Shown piece by piece: positions 1 through 8,094 of a DNA stretch of 25,573 nt. The stretch comes from Bacillota bacterium (GTDB lineage Bacteria > Bacillota > Clostridia > Lachnospirales > Lachnospiraceae): positions 1-25,573 of the forward strand of contig JAFAGA010000027.1 in the NCBI GenBank assembly GCA_023423045.1. Direction: 5' to 3'. The notes under the pieces were generated by a model. It had not been told where the DNA came from, made no database searches, and saw nothing but the letters and a program-made list of their open reading frames with translations. A program made the position numbers and the translations under genes. Within the stretch, counting starts at the first letter, position 1, and every line of letters starts with the position of its first letter.

Positions 1-1
1 A

Positions 2-313
2 GTTTTCTTTATTGGAAAACAATTCGCAGAAACAGCTGCTTTTAAAATGACGAACATGGATGCAAAAGACCAGAATCAACATGAAATAATCTGACGGATT
101 GAGCATCGTTTAATTTGCGGGACAACAGCGGAACGTGACAACCGGATGGGCAAGGTAAAAACTAAGGTGTCAGGCTGCTTCTGTACTATGGAAGGAGCGG
201 GAGTATTCGCAAAAATAATGTTCTATATAGGGACCGTGAATAATCATGGATATAACTCATTTATTGCGGTAAAAAAAGCAGTTATGAAACAGTCGGAGTT
301 TATTTTCGAATAG
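2..313 (+). pseudogene. Decayed IS66-type transposase (TnpC) fragment
   Basis: One reading frame runs across this stretch, interrupted by an in-frame TGA at 92-94 and ending in TAG at 311-313. Its second part reads AERDNRMGKVKTKVSGCF, followed by TMEGAGVFAKIMFYIGTV. This matches the conserved C-terminal part of IS66-family transposases (typically AERDIRMVKVKxKVSGCFR, then an EGA..FA.I.SYI.T segment). No start codon, catalytic core or IS66 partner genes are in view, so this is a remnant and not a working transposase. The part before the TGA (FIGKQFAETAAFKM) is in the same frame but I do not recognise it; it could be the tail of another gene. Confidence is good for the IS66 part from about position 125 and low for positions 2-94. 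Confidence 0.65.
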
Positions 314-357
314 GGCCGACTGATTAGTTACATATAATGAACATAAGAATACATTTT

Positions 358-387
358 CTGGCCAAAATGTTCTTGGTCAGATTTTTT
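358..387 (+). terminator. Probable intrinsic terminator after the IS66 remnant
   Basis: CTGGCCAA (358-365) pairs with TTGGTCAG (373-380), with one G-U wobble and a 7-nt loop, and is followed by ATTTTTTAA. The shape is that of a rho-independent terminator reading rightwards. Confidence 0.6.
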
Positions 388-493
388 AATAAAATAGCAA
401 TTTTATAATTTATTTTATAAGGCGCATAGTGAAAGAAACTATGAGCTTGCAAGTAATGTAAAAAAAAGAAAGAGAAACTTAAGAAAAAATTAA

Positions 494-522
494 TTGACTT
501 AATATGTAAATAATGGTAATTT
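494..522 (+). promoter_or_regulatory. Possible promoter for the small membrane protein gene
   Basis: TTGACT (494-499), a 17-bp spacer, then TAATTT (517-522). The -35 is good and the -10 weak; a TATAAA lies slightly further on. Nothing else is recognised between 388 and 580, which is very A+T-rich. Confidence 0.35.
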
Positions 523-586
523 TATGATATAAATATTGGGAAAATTAGTATATTGCGTAATGAGCATTTAATTAGGGAGTATGACA

Positions 587-1072
587 ATGAAGATAAGAAA
601 AGTAATCCTTTTTGTATCGATTATTATAGGAGTAATTTTAGTTCTGATTTTACGTTACTATCTTGGGAAAATTGATATTTCTCAGCAAAGTATCTATGAA
701 ATAAACTGGGATATTAATATACCATCGGATTTTAACGTGATTTATCATTATAAAGATAAACATGGTTTCCAAGGAGATGGAAAACGTTATACCATTTTCA
801 AAACAGAGAAAATCTATAAATCACCTTTAATTACTTTGAAAAAGGATTCAGGTGAAATGGTTACGTATGACGGAAACTCAGATAATGTTAGAAATTATGC
901 TATGGAAGAGTTTATTCTAACAATTACAACAGACTTAAACATACCTGAAAACAATATACCGCAATTTGACAGATATTATATCTGGCAGAAATTTGTACAA
1001 CGTGGAAATACATTAATTGTTTTATATCTTCCAAGTGAACATAGAATATATTTCATAGAAGAGCTATTCTAA
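587..1072 (+). CDS. Hypothetical small membrane-anchored protein
   Basis: I do not recognise a family. The protein (161 aa from this start) has a positively charged N-terminus, one hydrophobic segment at about residues 6-25, and then a hydrophilic, lysine- and tyrosine-rich domain. It is therefore probably anchored in the membrane by its N-terminus with the rest outside the cell. There is no lipobox cysteine. An ATG at 581 is also in frame, but the AGGGAG at 574-579 would touch it. That site lies 7 nt before the ATG at 587, which is why 587 is chosen. The gene is A+T-rich compared with genes beyond 2264 and sits next to an IS66 remnant, which suggests acquired DNA. It is not clearly in an operon with the next gene (270-bp gap). 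Confidence 0.6.
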   Translation: MKIRKVILFVSIIIGVILVLILRYYLGKIDISQQSIYEINWDINIPSDFNVIYHYKDKHGFQGDGKRYTIFKTEKIYKSPLITLKKDSGEMVTYDGNSDNVRNYAMEEFILTITTDLNIPENNIPQFDRYYIWQKFVQRGNTLIVLYLPSEHRIYFIEELF

Positions 1073-1342
1073 AGTATATACAATGAGGGATTTTAAGTAA
1101 AAGTATGTGGACATAATAAAAATAAGGTGTTATGAGTAATCATTTGGACAAGTTAACTGAGGTGATATTTGGAGGGCTATTTTTCTTAAATGACTCATGA
1201 TTAAAAAGTAGTGTAGTTGCTGAAATAAATACCATTGTTTTAGGGCTCTCAATCTCATAACCAGGAGCTTTTGTAGGGAGGTGTTGCATTGATAAATTAA
1301 GTAATTAAAAACTACTGCCATTTATTTTAAGGAGGTTATATT
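1073..1342. other. A+T-rich intergenic stretch without recognised genes
   Basis: This 270-bp gap separates the two orphan exported proteins. I see no convincing terminator or complete promoter. A 63-codon minus-strand frame crosses it but lacks a ribosome site and has a random-looking composition. The only clear signal is the ribosome site AAGGAGG at 1329-1335, which serves the next gene. Confidence 0.4.
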
Positions 1343-2122
1343 ATGTATTTAAAGAGGTTATTATGTGTATTTCTAATGATGGCTATGCTTCTGCCCAGTT
1401 CTACAGTTTTAGCAATGACAAATATCGATTCATCAAACTTTACAACTATTAATAATCAATTGGAAAGAAATGTTGTGCTAATTGAGCAAAATTTGTATAA
1501 GAGTGGGAGTAGTGTTGAAAAAGGATTAGGGGACTTTATTTTATTATTAAAAGAGGAGCAGAAAAAAGCTACCACTCTAGAGAATGTTGATAAGCTACAG
1601 AGTTTGATCGATACTACAAGTAATTTGCTGGTAAATTATATTAATTATAAAAACGGCATTAGCAATACATATTATGTAGATACTTCAAGTGCAAGTAATA
1701 ATCCAATTTATGGAGTAGCGATTGCGGCGGTAATAACTTGGTTTTCTAATAATAATTATTTACTCTCAGCGGAACTTTTAGCTCATATGGATGAAAATAC
1801 AACCTATGGAGCAATATATCATCCTTATTTTGGAACAAGGGTAACTAGTTCACCAGTGTATCATCAAATAATGCTAGGTTCACAAACAAATGGAACGGCT
1901 GCATTCACGAATACTGGAAGTGTGTTTCAAAAAGATTTATACTACGGCATACATAACTTCTACTGGAAAAAGGAATCTCAAATATTCACGCTCCGTGATG
2001 TCTATGATTATGCACTTGGCGATTATGATGGAATGCAGGAAATAGCTGTTAATACCATGTATCTGGCTCAACAAGCAGGAGAGCTTGTTCCGTTCGTAAA
2101 TGAAATAATAATAAGAAATTAA
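1343..2122 (+). CDS. Secreted hypothetical protein
   Basis: The 259-aa protein begins with a typical signal peptide: lysine/arginine at residues 4-5, a hydrophobic core at 6-18, and a likely cleavage after Ala24 (motif VLA). The first half of the mature part is helical and charged. The second half contains aromatic and small residues in a recognisable pattern (YHPYFGTRV near the middle, then KDLYYGIHNFYWKK) and ends AVNTMYLAQQAGELVPF. I recall similar secreted proteins in clostridia and bacilli but know no function. There are no Cys residues in the mature region, no cell-wall anchor motif and no membrane segment after the signal. AAGGAGG lies 7 nt before the ATG, so the start is secure. It is followed closely by a terminator and appears to be a single-gene unit. 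Confidence 0.7.
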   Translation: MYLKRLLCVFLMMAMLLPSSTVLAMTNIDSSNFTTINNQLERNVVLIEQNLYKSGSSVEKGLGDFILLLKEEQKKATTLENVDKLQSLIDTTSNLLVNYINYKNGISNTYYVDTSSASNNPIYGVAIAAVITWFSNNNYLLSAELLAHMDENTTYGAIYHPYFGTRVTSSPVYHQIMLGSQTNGTAAFTNTGSVFQKDLYYGIHNFYWKKESQIFTLRDVYDYALGDYDGMQEIAVNTMYLAQQAGELVPFVNEIIIRN

Positions 2123-2136
2123 AACAGCCACTAAAA

Positions 2137-2186
2137 ACAGACCTAGGACAAGGTGTTTTATCGCTCCGTCCCAGGTCTGTTTTTTA
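2137..2186. terminator. Strong bidirectional terminator
   Basis: ACAGACCTAGGAC (2137-2149) pairs with GTCCCAGGTCTGT (2168-2180) with one mismatch. T6 follows on the plus strand, and the A-run before the left arm gives a T-run on the minus strand. It lies between two converging genes and probably ends both. Confidence 0.8.
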
Positions 2187-2263
2187 GGCATAATTACGTA
2201 TAGCATTAAAAAGCTTAAAAAGAATTTTCGAAATCTTCCTAAAATAACAAATAACAACTTATC

Positions 2264-3769
2264 TTATACATAATATAAATTCTCAGAAGGATATACGGCG
2301 TCACAAGTCACATCAATGCCAAGCTTCTTCAGAATCTGCTCATCGTTGCGGTTCAGCATCGCGGTGCAATGGGCCTGTACGCCGGAAAGCCCGGATAATT
2401 TATCGTAGGCAAGCTGGGCGGTTGGATTTGTTACCGCACAAATGCTCAGGGCAATGAGAATCTCATTGGCGTTCAGATAGGTAATCTTGCTGTGAAGATC
2501 TCTTTCCTTCAGGTCGCGGATGGTATTTAAAATCAGGGGTGATAACAAGAAAATATCATCACTGATGCCGGCCAGGTATTTGATTGCATTCAGCAGTGCG
2601 GCGGAGCAGCAGTCCATGGTTGTGGAGCCTTTTCCGGTGATAATGGTTCCATTTTCGAATTCAAGGGCGATGACGGATACGGGCTCATTGTCCGCTGAGT
2701 TTTCCTTAAGCTTTGCGGCATACTCTCTCGCGGGAAGAACGCAGCCACGATCCTCCTGCTTCAGGCCCACCTCTTCCAGTATTACTTTCATACGGTTGAC
2801 AGACTCCTCATCCAACAGGCCCTTCTTAAAGTCGCATATCGTGAAGAAGTAACGACGAATAATCTCCTGCTTGGAAGCCTCGCTGACAATGGCATCATCA
2901 ATAATGCCATAGCCTACACGGTTCACACCCATATCCGTAGGAGACTGATAGATGGATTCCTTGCCCGTAATCTTCTCGATAATGCGCTTGATTACCGGGA
3001 ACATTTCCAGATCCCGGTTATAATTCACGGCCACCTGCTGGTAATGTTCAAAATGGAAGTTGTCAATCATATTTACGTCCTTTAAGTCTACGGTGGCGGC
3101 TTCATATGCTATGTTAAGAGGGTGCTTCAGAGGCACATTCCATACGGGGAAGGTCTCGAATTTGGAATAGCCGGCATTGTGTCCCGTATTATACTCATGA
3201 TAGAGCTGGTTTAAACAGGTAGCCAGCTTGCCGCTGTTGGCGCCGGGAGCGGTTACCACGACAATGGGCTTGGTGGTAGCAATATAGGGATTAATGCCGT
3301 AGCCGTTTTCGCTTACAATGGTATCCACATCTGCCGGATAGCCGGGGATAGTGGCATGGGTATATACCTTGATATTACGGCGCTCCAGCTTATTAATAAA
3401 GACGGTGGTTGCGGGCTGTTTGCTGTAGCGGGTGATAACCACGCTGTTTACCTCCAGGCCACAGCTGCGCAAGTCATCCAGGAGACGGAGTACCTCCATA
3501 TCATAGGTGATGCCAAAGTCTCCGCGGATTTTATTTCTTTCAATATCACCGGCGTATACACATATAATGATTTCGGCCTGATCCTTCAGCTTTTGGAGCA
3601 GCTTGATTTTAGCGTCTTCGTCGAAGCCGGGGAGTACGCGCTTTGCGTGCTTGTCCCCTATTAACTTCCCTCCGAACTCCAGATAGAGCTTGTCATAGTT
3701 GTTAACTCTCTCCAGAATAAACTTGGACTGCTCGTCAATATACTTTTGTGGATCAAAACCGATTTTCAT
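2264..3769 (-). CDS. UPF0371 / DUF1846 family protein
   Basis: The 501-aa protein matches the DUF1846 (UPF0371) family in length and sequence, with the N-terminal signature CVYAGDIERNKIRGDFG at about residues 70-86. APGANSGK at residues 174-181 is followed by helix-like sequence and resembles a nucleotide-binding loop; that reading is mine. The family is common in Firmicutes and structures are known from structural genomics, but as far as I know no biochemical role is assigned. The protein is soluble, with no signal peptide or membrane segment. AAAGGAGG lies 10-11 nt before the ATG. It is transcribed alone, away from the SRAP gene, from a promoter with a leader of about 130 nt. Confidence 0.9.
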   Translation of the reverse strand: MKIGFDPQKYIDEQSKFILERVNNYDKLYLEFGGKLIGDKHAKRVLPGFDEDAKIKLLQKLKDQAEIIICVYAGDIERNKIRGDFGITYDMEVLRLLDDLRSCGLEVNSVVITRYSKQPATTVFINKLERRNIKVYTHATIPGYPADVDTIVSENGYGINPYIATTKPIVVVTAPGANSGKLATCLNQLYHEYNTGHNAGYSKFETFPVWNVPLKHPLNIAYEAATVDLKDVNMIDNFHFEHYQQVAVNYNRDLEMFPVIKRIIEKITGKESIYQSPTDMGVNRVGYGIIDDAIVSEASKQEIIRRYFFTICDFKKGLLDEESVNRMKVILEEVGLKQEDRGCVLPAREYAAKLKENSADNEPVSVIALEFENGTIITGKGSTTMDCCSAALLNAIKYLAGISDDIFLLSPLILNTIRDLKERDLHSKITYLNANEILIALSICAVTNPTAQLAYDKLSGLSGVQAHCTAMLNRNDEQILKKLGIDVTCDAVYPSENLYYV

Positions 3770-3837
3770 GTGGGTATATCCTCCTTTGAATACAATTAGA
3801 TTTTATTGAATAAATTTTATCGAAGTGCTGAGGCAAT

Positions 3838-3862
3838 ATCTATAGATACTATCTCATGAGAT
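3838..3862. promoter_or_regulatory. Two adjacent short palindromes in the UPF0371 leader
   Basis: ATCTATAGAT (3838-3847) and ATCTCATGAGAT (3851-3862) are both perfect palindromes separated by 3 bp. They lie downstream of the predicted promoter, inside the untranslated leader. They could be operator sites; A+T-rich DNA also yields such words by chance. Confidence 0.3.
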
Positions 3863-3906
3863 GATTTTTTCAATATTATGTGGGGCGCTATAAAACACCA
3901 TACTCT

Positions 3907-3934
3907 ATCATAATCTAAATTTGAAAAATGTCAA
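3907..3934 (-). promoter_or_regulatory. Sigma-A promoter of the UPF0371 gene
   Basis: On the minus strand TTGACA (3934-3929) is followed after 16 bp by TATGAT (3912-3907). The -35 is perfect and the -10 good. Transcription would begin near 3900. Confidence 0.65.
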
Positions 3935-4036
3935 ATAGCTTTTTACCTATTTTCATAGGAAAATCAAGTGACTTTTGGTCCTAGAGGCAAAATATATTTT
4001 TTGGGGAAAAATTAACTATGGAATTGCACTGAAATA

Positions 4037-4045
4037 TGGTAGAAT
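4037..4045 (+). promoter_or_regulatory. Extended -10 promoter of the SRAP gene
   Basis: TGGTAGAAT has the TG-N-TANAAT form of an extended -10 element. No good -35 is seen 16-18 bp upstream, as is common for this promoter class. It lies 41 bp before the ATG. Confidence 0.45.
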
Positions 4046-4086
4046 AAACCTATCAAAGCCAAAAAACGGGAGGGTGAAATTACTTC

Positions 4087-4692
4087 ATGTGCGGTAGATA
4101 TACTTTTGCAGCAGAGCAAAATGGTGAGGCTGGGGAAATGCTGGCCAAGCTAAACGCCGGAGGTTATAATGATGCGATTAAAACGGGAGAGATTCGCCCA
4201 ACAGATCAGGCGTTGATATTAATCTCCGAAGAGAAGGGCATCGTATCGGCAGCGGGCAGATGGGGCTTCCCAAAGTTTGACGGGAAGGGTGTCATTATCA
4301 ACGCGAGAGTAGAGACAGCCTTTGAGAAGAAGATCTTCCGTGACAGTCTGGTGAGCCGGCGCTGTATTATACCCTCTAACGGCTTCTATGAATGGGATAA
4401 TGATAAACGGCAGTTTCTGTTTCATACCGGGGAAGCGGGACTATTATATATGGCAGGAATCTATAATTTTTATCAGGGACAGAGGCATTATGTCATTCTG
4501 ACGACACAGGCCAATGAATCCATACGGGATATTCATGATCGGATGCCCTTGGTGATATCGGAGCAGGAACGCGATGCCTGGATAACGGATCCGCTTGTTG
4601 CGTATGAGCTGATGAAAAGAGTTCCGCCGATGCTGATAAAGGAGACTGTGAAGAAAAACAGCTACGGATATCAATACAGAATGGATCTATAA
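4087..4692 (+). CDS. SRAP-domain protein (YedK/HMCES family)
   Basis: SRAP proteins protect abasic sites in single-stranded DNA by forming a thiazolidine DNA-protein crosslink through the N-terminal cysteine, and have self-processing autopeptidase chemistry. All key residues are visible. Cys2 follows the initiator Met in MCGRY. Asn72 and Arg74 lie in INARVET, Glu102 in GFYEW, and His150 in IHDRMP. The length (201 aa) is typical. The ATG is fixed because Cys2 must become residue 1 after Met removal; GGGAGGGTG lies about 10 nt upstream. It is a single-gene unit ended by a hairpin. The name SOS response-associated peptidase comes from its bacterial gene context; no LexA-type box is evident here. 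Confidence 0.92.
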   Translation: MCGRYTFAAEQNGEAGEMLAKLNAGGYNDAIKTGEIRPTDQALILISEEKGIVSAAGRWGFPKFDGKGVIINARVETAFEKKIFRDSLVSRRCIIPSNGFYEWDNDKRQFLFHTGEAGLLYMAGIYNFYQGQRHYVILTTQANESIRDIHDRMPLVISEQERDAWITDPLVAYELMKRVPPMLIKETVKKNSYGYQYRMDL

Positions 4693-4694
4693 TG

Positions 4695-4727
4695 GAGGGA
4701 CAAAAGTATCCTATACTTTTGTCCCTC
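4695..4727 (+). terminator. Hairpin after the SRAP gene
   Basis: GAGGGACAAAAGTA (4695-4708) and TACTTTTGTCCCTC (4714-4727) form a perfect 14-bp stem with a 5-nt loop only 3 bp after the stop codon. The T-tract behind it is weak (TTAGTT), so termination may be partial or act mainly through the stem. Confidence 0.6.
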
Positions 4728-4791
4728 TTAGTTATCCTGCAAATTGCTTTCGGAGGTAAGTAAGTATAATACATTCCTCTTGGCATCGGCA

Positions 4792-5166
4792 TCATTCTGC
4801 CCGGAACTCACCGGACACCCAATGCTCTTTATTGCCTGCCTGAACCTGTTTCACTAAACGGTAGGTACCGGCAGGAAGGGGTTGGTCCACATACAGTTCA
4901 ATGCCGTAGAAGGGACTGTCCAGCAGGGAGGTATCCAGAGTGTCGGTTTTGCTTCCGGCCAAATTCTCAAGGTAGTCAAGGAAGGGGGACATATCCTCCT
5001 GGGTATAAACCCAATTACTTGTTGTTGTATTTTGCTCTTTATCATAAGTAAATACGCTGAAGCTCTGTACCCTGTCTCAGGGAAAGGAAAAGAGCGATTC
5101 CCTTTTTCAGTCGGAAAAAAACAGCAGGCTGAGCAGGAACAAAATCAGCAATGGAGTTCTTTTCAT
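4792..5166 (-). pseudogene. Disrupted exported Ig-like lipoprotein gene
   Basis: On the minus strand an ATG at 5166, preceded by AAAGGATG, opens MKRTPLLILFLLSLLFFSD, a signal-peptide-like start. The same frame then meets a TGA, continues for nine codons (KRESLFSFP), meets a second TGA, and stays open to 4792. The downstream part reads SVFTYDKEQNTTTSNWVY and ends with VDQPLPAGTYRLVKQV followed by VSGEFRAE. This last part resembles the final strands of bacterial Ig-like domains of secreted Firmicute lipoproteins. A T7 run at the end of the signal sequence is a likely slippage point, and a lipobox cysteine would be expected just after it. With two stops and no lipobox I call it a pseudogene. The 66-aa 3' fragment starting at an internal ATG (4992) is unlikely to be a separate gene. 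Confidence 0.6.
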
Positions 5167-5237
5167 TATTTCACATCCTTTATAAGAAAATTATATTCTA
5201 TTGGCAAGAAAATAGCTATCACGAAAAAGGGAGATAG

Positions 5238-5266
5238 TTGAAAAATTATGTCAAATAAGATAAAAT
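5238..5266 (+). promoter_or_regulatory. Sigma-A-type promoter of the chemoreceptor gene
   Basis: TTGAAA (5238-5243), a 17-bp spacer and TAAAAT (5261-5266) lie about 65 bp before the start codon. I found no motility-sigma promoter pattern here, so the receptor may not belong to the flagellar regulon. Confidence 0.5.
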
Positions 5267-5331
5267 AAGTATATCAGTAATCAAACAATTGTCTGAGATA
5301 TAGCATTATCTATATCAGGAAGGGTAACCGG

Positions 5332-7128
5332 ATGAAGTTTAAAAACGTGCTAAATAATTTCAGGGTGAGAACAAAAATTCTATTCCTGGCAGCACTGCTG
5401 CTGTCAGCGGCGATGTGGATCACAGGAATGTCCCTGAAAAATCAGGAAGAGGCCAGCAGGGCCAGTATTGAGCGTCTTGAGAACAGCATTCGAAGCAGCT
5501 ATGACAATAATATCGAGACGCAGGTGGAGAACGCCGTAAGCTTGATTAACAAGATCTACAACGGGCAGCTGGCGGGAGAGTATACGGAGGAAGAGGCGAA
5601 GAAGCTGGCGGCGGACTTGGTTCGTGAGCTCAGATACGGAGAGAACGGGTATTTTTGGATTGACACCTATGACGGATGGAATGTGGTACTGCTGGGCAAT
5701 GAAACGGAGGGCACCAATCGTTATGAGCTGAAGGATGTCAATGGGCTTTCTATGATTAAGGCCATTATCGAGGCCGGGCGGATGGAGGGCGGAGGCTTTA
5801 CCGATTACTGGTTCCCTAAGGCGGGCGAAACGGAGGCGCTGCCCAAGAGAGGCTATAGCCTTGCTTTTGAGCCCTATCAATGGGTAATCGGAACAGGAAA
5901 CTATACGGATCACATTGATGAGGAAGTTGCAGCCCTTCGGGCGGAGGAAAGCGATGCTCTGAAAAAAACCAGACAGATGTTAGTTATTTTTGTTGCGGAG
6001 GCTATGGTGGTTGCGGTATTAGTAACAGCGTATATCTCCAGGGTGCTGAGCCGTGATTTTCGTACCTTTGGCAAATACCTGAATACTCTTTCTACCGGTG
6101 ACTTTACCGTACGGCTGCCGGAAGGATATCAGAAGAGGAAGGATGATTTTGGAGCGTTGGCAAAGGATCTGGTAGAAATGAAGGAATCCGTTGCAAAGCT
6201 GGTGGGCAGCGCAAAGGCAGAGGCGGACAATATTATCGATACCGTAGAGCATATCAATGAAAATGTTAAGATTCTAAATGATAACATCGAGGATGTGGCC
6301 GCAACGACTCAGGAGCTGGCTGCAAGCATGCAGGAGACGGCAGCATCCGCACAGGAGATGTCTGCCACCTCTGCGGAGATTGAGACAGCCTCCAGGTCTA
6401 TCGCTGAGAAGTCCCAGGAGGCAGCATTAGAGATTGTCAAGATCAGCAAGCGCGCCGCCGACACCAAAGCAGACGTGGAGAAAACCCAGGTCAGGGTCAG
6501 GGATGTGGGAGCTGAGATCGAAACCGGCTTGAAGGAAGCGCTGGAGCAGGCGAAAATTGTGGAGGAGATCAGGGTGCTGACCGAGTCTGTCATGAGTATT
6601 ACGGCGCGGACAAATCTGCTGGCACTGAATGCCTCCATTGAGGCCGCGAGGGCAGGAGAGAGCGGCAAAGGGTTTGCGGTGGTGGCAGATGAAATTCGCA
6701 ACCTGGCGAACCAATCCAAAGCCGCTGTAGTTAAAATCCAGGATGTTACTGAGCAGGTTACAGATGCGGTAGGAAACCTCTCCGGCAATGCCAATTCCCT
6801 GCTCCAATTTGTCGCCGGGGATATTACCGGAAGCTTTGAGCGATTGGCCGATGTGGCCAGAGTATACATGGAGGATGCAATCTACATGGACAATATTGTG
6901 ACTGACTTTAGTGCCACTGCGGAGGAACTGCTGGCATCCATAGAGAATATCATCGTATCCGTGTCTGAGGTAACACATGCGGCCACAGAGGGGGCTGTGG
7001 GAACAGGAGATATTGCAGAGAAGATTTCCAGCATAACGAATAAATCTGCGGAAGTGGCAGATCAGGTAGACGCTTCCAGAAACAGCTCCGAGCGTCTGAA
7101 ATCGGAGATTACACGTTTCTTAATATAG
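5332..7128 (+). CDS. Methyl-accepting chemotaxis protein with Cache sensor
   Basis: A transmembrane chemoreceptor of 598 aa that would sense a small ligand outside the cell and control the CheA kinase. The first membrane segment lies at about residues 16-33. An extracellular single-Cache domain follows, including GYFWIDTYDG and, near its end, PYQWVIGTGNYTDHID. A second membrane segment is at about 215-237, then a HAMP-like linker and a long coiled-coil signalling domain. The conserved hairpin tip (ITARTNLLALNASIEAARAG then GKGFAVVADEIRNLANQS) is at about residues 423-465. There is no C-terminal CheR/CheB docking pentapeptide. No che genes lie nearby, so it is an orphan receptor; the ligand is unknown. 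AGGAAGGG lies 7 nt before the ATG. Confidence 0.95.
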   Translation: MKFKNVLNNFRVRTKILFLAALLLSAAMWITGMSLKNQEEASRASIERLENSIRSSYDNNIETQVENAVSLINKIYNGQLAGEYTEEEAKKLAADLVRELRYGENGYFWIDTYDGWNVVLLGNETEGTNRYELKDVNGLSMIKAIIEAGRMEGGGFTDYWFPKAGETEALPKRGYSLAFEPYQWVIGTGNYTDHIDEEVAALRAEESDALKKTRQMLVIFVAEAMVVAVLVTAYISRVLSRDFRTFGKYLNTLSTGDFTVRLPEGYQKRKDDFGALAKDLVEMKESVAKLVGSAKAEADNIIDTVEHINENVKILNDNIEDVAATTQELAASMQETAASAQEMSATSAEIETASRSIAEKSQEAALEIVKISKRAADTKADVEKTQVRVRDVGAEIETGLKEALEQAKIVEEIRVLTESVMSITARTNLLALNASIEAARAGESGKGFAVVADEIRNLANQSKAAVVKIQDVTEQVTDAVGNLSGNANSLLQFVAGDITGSFERLADVARVYMEDAIYMDNIVTDFSATAEELLASIENIIVSVSEVTHAATEGAVGTGDIAEKISSITNKSAEVADQVDASRNSSERLKSEITRFLI

Positions 7129-7154
7129 TACATAATACGGTTCATTGAGAAAAC

Positions 7155-7213
7155 AAAGAGTCCGTTTGCGGATTCTTTGGCTGCCGCGCAGCTGCCTTCA
7201 GGCAACTGCGCGG
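7155..7213 (+). other. Two consecutive stem-loops after the chemoreceptor gene
   Basis: AAAGAGTCCG (7155-7164) pairs with CGGATTCTTT (7169-7178) using one G-U pair. Directly after it CCGCGCAGCTGCC (7184-7196) pairs with GGCAACTGCGCGG (7201-7213) with one mismatch. Neither is followed by a T-run, so they look like 3'-end stabilising structures rather than terminators. Confidence 0.45.
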
Positions 7214-7270
7214 TATGTGCATTCTGTAAAGTATTTTCATTGTATAGGACTACGTTTCTGTACGATAAAG

Positions 7271-7323
7271 AAGACCTCACCGATCCGGCTAAGATACTGC
7301 AGATCGGGTAAAGTCTTTTTTGG
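7271..7323 (+). terminator. Likely terminator of the chemoreceptor transcript
   Basis: AAGAC (7271-7275) and CCGATC (7280-7285) pair with GATCGG (7302-7307) and GTCTT (7313-7317), and a run of T follows. It sits just before the stop codon of the converging methyltransferase gene. Confidence 0.45.
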
Positions 7324-7329
7324 AAAGAG

Positions 7330-8049
7330 CTATTTGCATTCCTTCATGCGTTTTTCACATGCCTCATAATAGATATCATCGATTTCAATGCCAATGAAAC
7401 GGCGATTCAGCTCCCGTGCGGCCACACCGGTGGAGGCTACGCCCATGAACATATCCAGCACAAGGTCATTCTCGTTGCTGGCAATTTTTATTATCTGCTT
7501 CAGCACAGCCAGAGGCTTCTGGGTTGGGTGCTTGGGGTCCTTCAGCCGTTCGCTTCCCATGCAGATTGGACTTTCAATAAAGTTATGCATTTCATTCTGC
7601 TTTGAGAAATTCCAGGTATGTCCTTTGTTCCACATGCATACAATCAGCTCACAGCTATTGAGGAAGGAGGATTTGCGGATGTTGGGCACCGGATTTGTCT
7701 TATGCCAGACCATGAATTGGAAGGTATCGAATTCACTGTCAAATACCTCATGCCATTTGCCAATGAGGTTATAGCTGGTAAAGACGAAGATATTGCCCGT
7801 AGGGGACAGCACGCGCTTGAATTCATCCAGGAAATCAATGGGGGAGAGCTCCTTTAGGTCCCATCCTGCCACATCGTTATTAATCTCACTTCTCCAATCG
7901 AATTTCATATTGCCGGTGGAGTATTTTGCCAGGTTATAGGGCGGATCACAAAGGATGAGATCGATGCTTCCATCGGGGATTTCCTTCAATTTCTCCATAC
8001 AATCACCATGCATCAGCAGGTATTTATCTATGGTTTTTACATCTATCAT
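7330..8049 (-). CDS. Type II DNA methyltransferase (beta-class amino-MTase)
   Basis: Methylates an exocyclic amino group (N6-adenine or N4-cytosine) in the recognition site of the partner nuclease, using S-adenosylmethionine. With the ATG at 8049 the protein has 239 aa. The catalytic motif DPPY is at residues 35-38. The methionine-donor motif, usually DPFxGSGTT, appears near residue 199 in the altered form DMFMGVASTGVAA. Motif IV preceding motif I is the beta-class order. KHPTQKP is also typical. The frame continues upstream to a TTG at 8085, but AGAGGAG lies about 11 nt before the ATG at 8049, which I prefer. It follows the nuclease gene closely (45 bp from its stop to this ATG), so both are co-transcribed. 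The variant SAM loop is unusual but the fold motifs are otherwise intact. Confidence 0.9.
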   Translation of the reverse strand: MIDVKTIDKYLLMHGDCMEKLKEIPDGSIDLILCDPPYNLAKYSTGNMKFDWRSEINNDVAGWDLKELSPIDFLDEFKRVLSPTGNIFVFTSYNLIGKWHEVFDSEFDTFQFMVWHKTNPVPNIRKSSFLNSCELIVCMWNKGHTWNFSKQNEMHNFIESPICMGSERLKDPKHPTQKPLAVLKQIIKIASNENDLVLDMFMGVASTGVAARELNRRFIGIEIDDIYYEACEKRMKECK

Positions 8050-8094
8050 AAGGGGGTAGTCTCCTCTCGTTATCGTCAGAAGCAAATTATGTAA

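Noticed and set aside
1130..1321. 63-codon minus-strand reading frame
   Set aside because: It has no ribosome site or recognisable sequence and lies in low-complexity A+T-rich DNA.
5045..5110. The two in-frame TGA codons as selenocysteine or recoded codons
   Set aside because: No selenocysteine insertion hairpin or selenoprotein family is evident, and neighbouring genes use TGA as an ordinary stop.
4882..5241. 119-codon plus-strand frame opposite the broken lipoprotein gene
   Set aside because: It mirrors the minus-strand pseudogene, has no ribosome site and shows no protein-like features; the minus-strand reading carries a signal peptide and an Ig-like ending.
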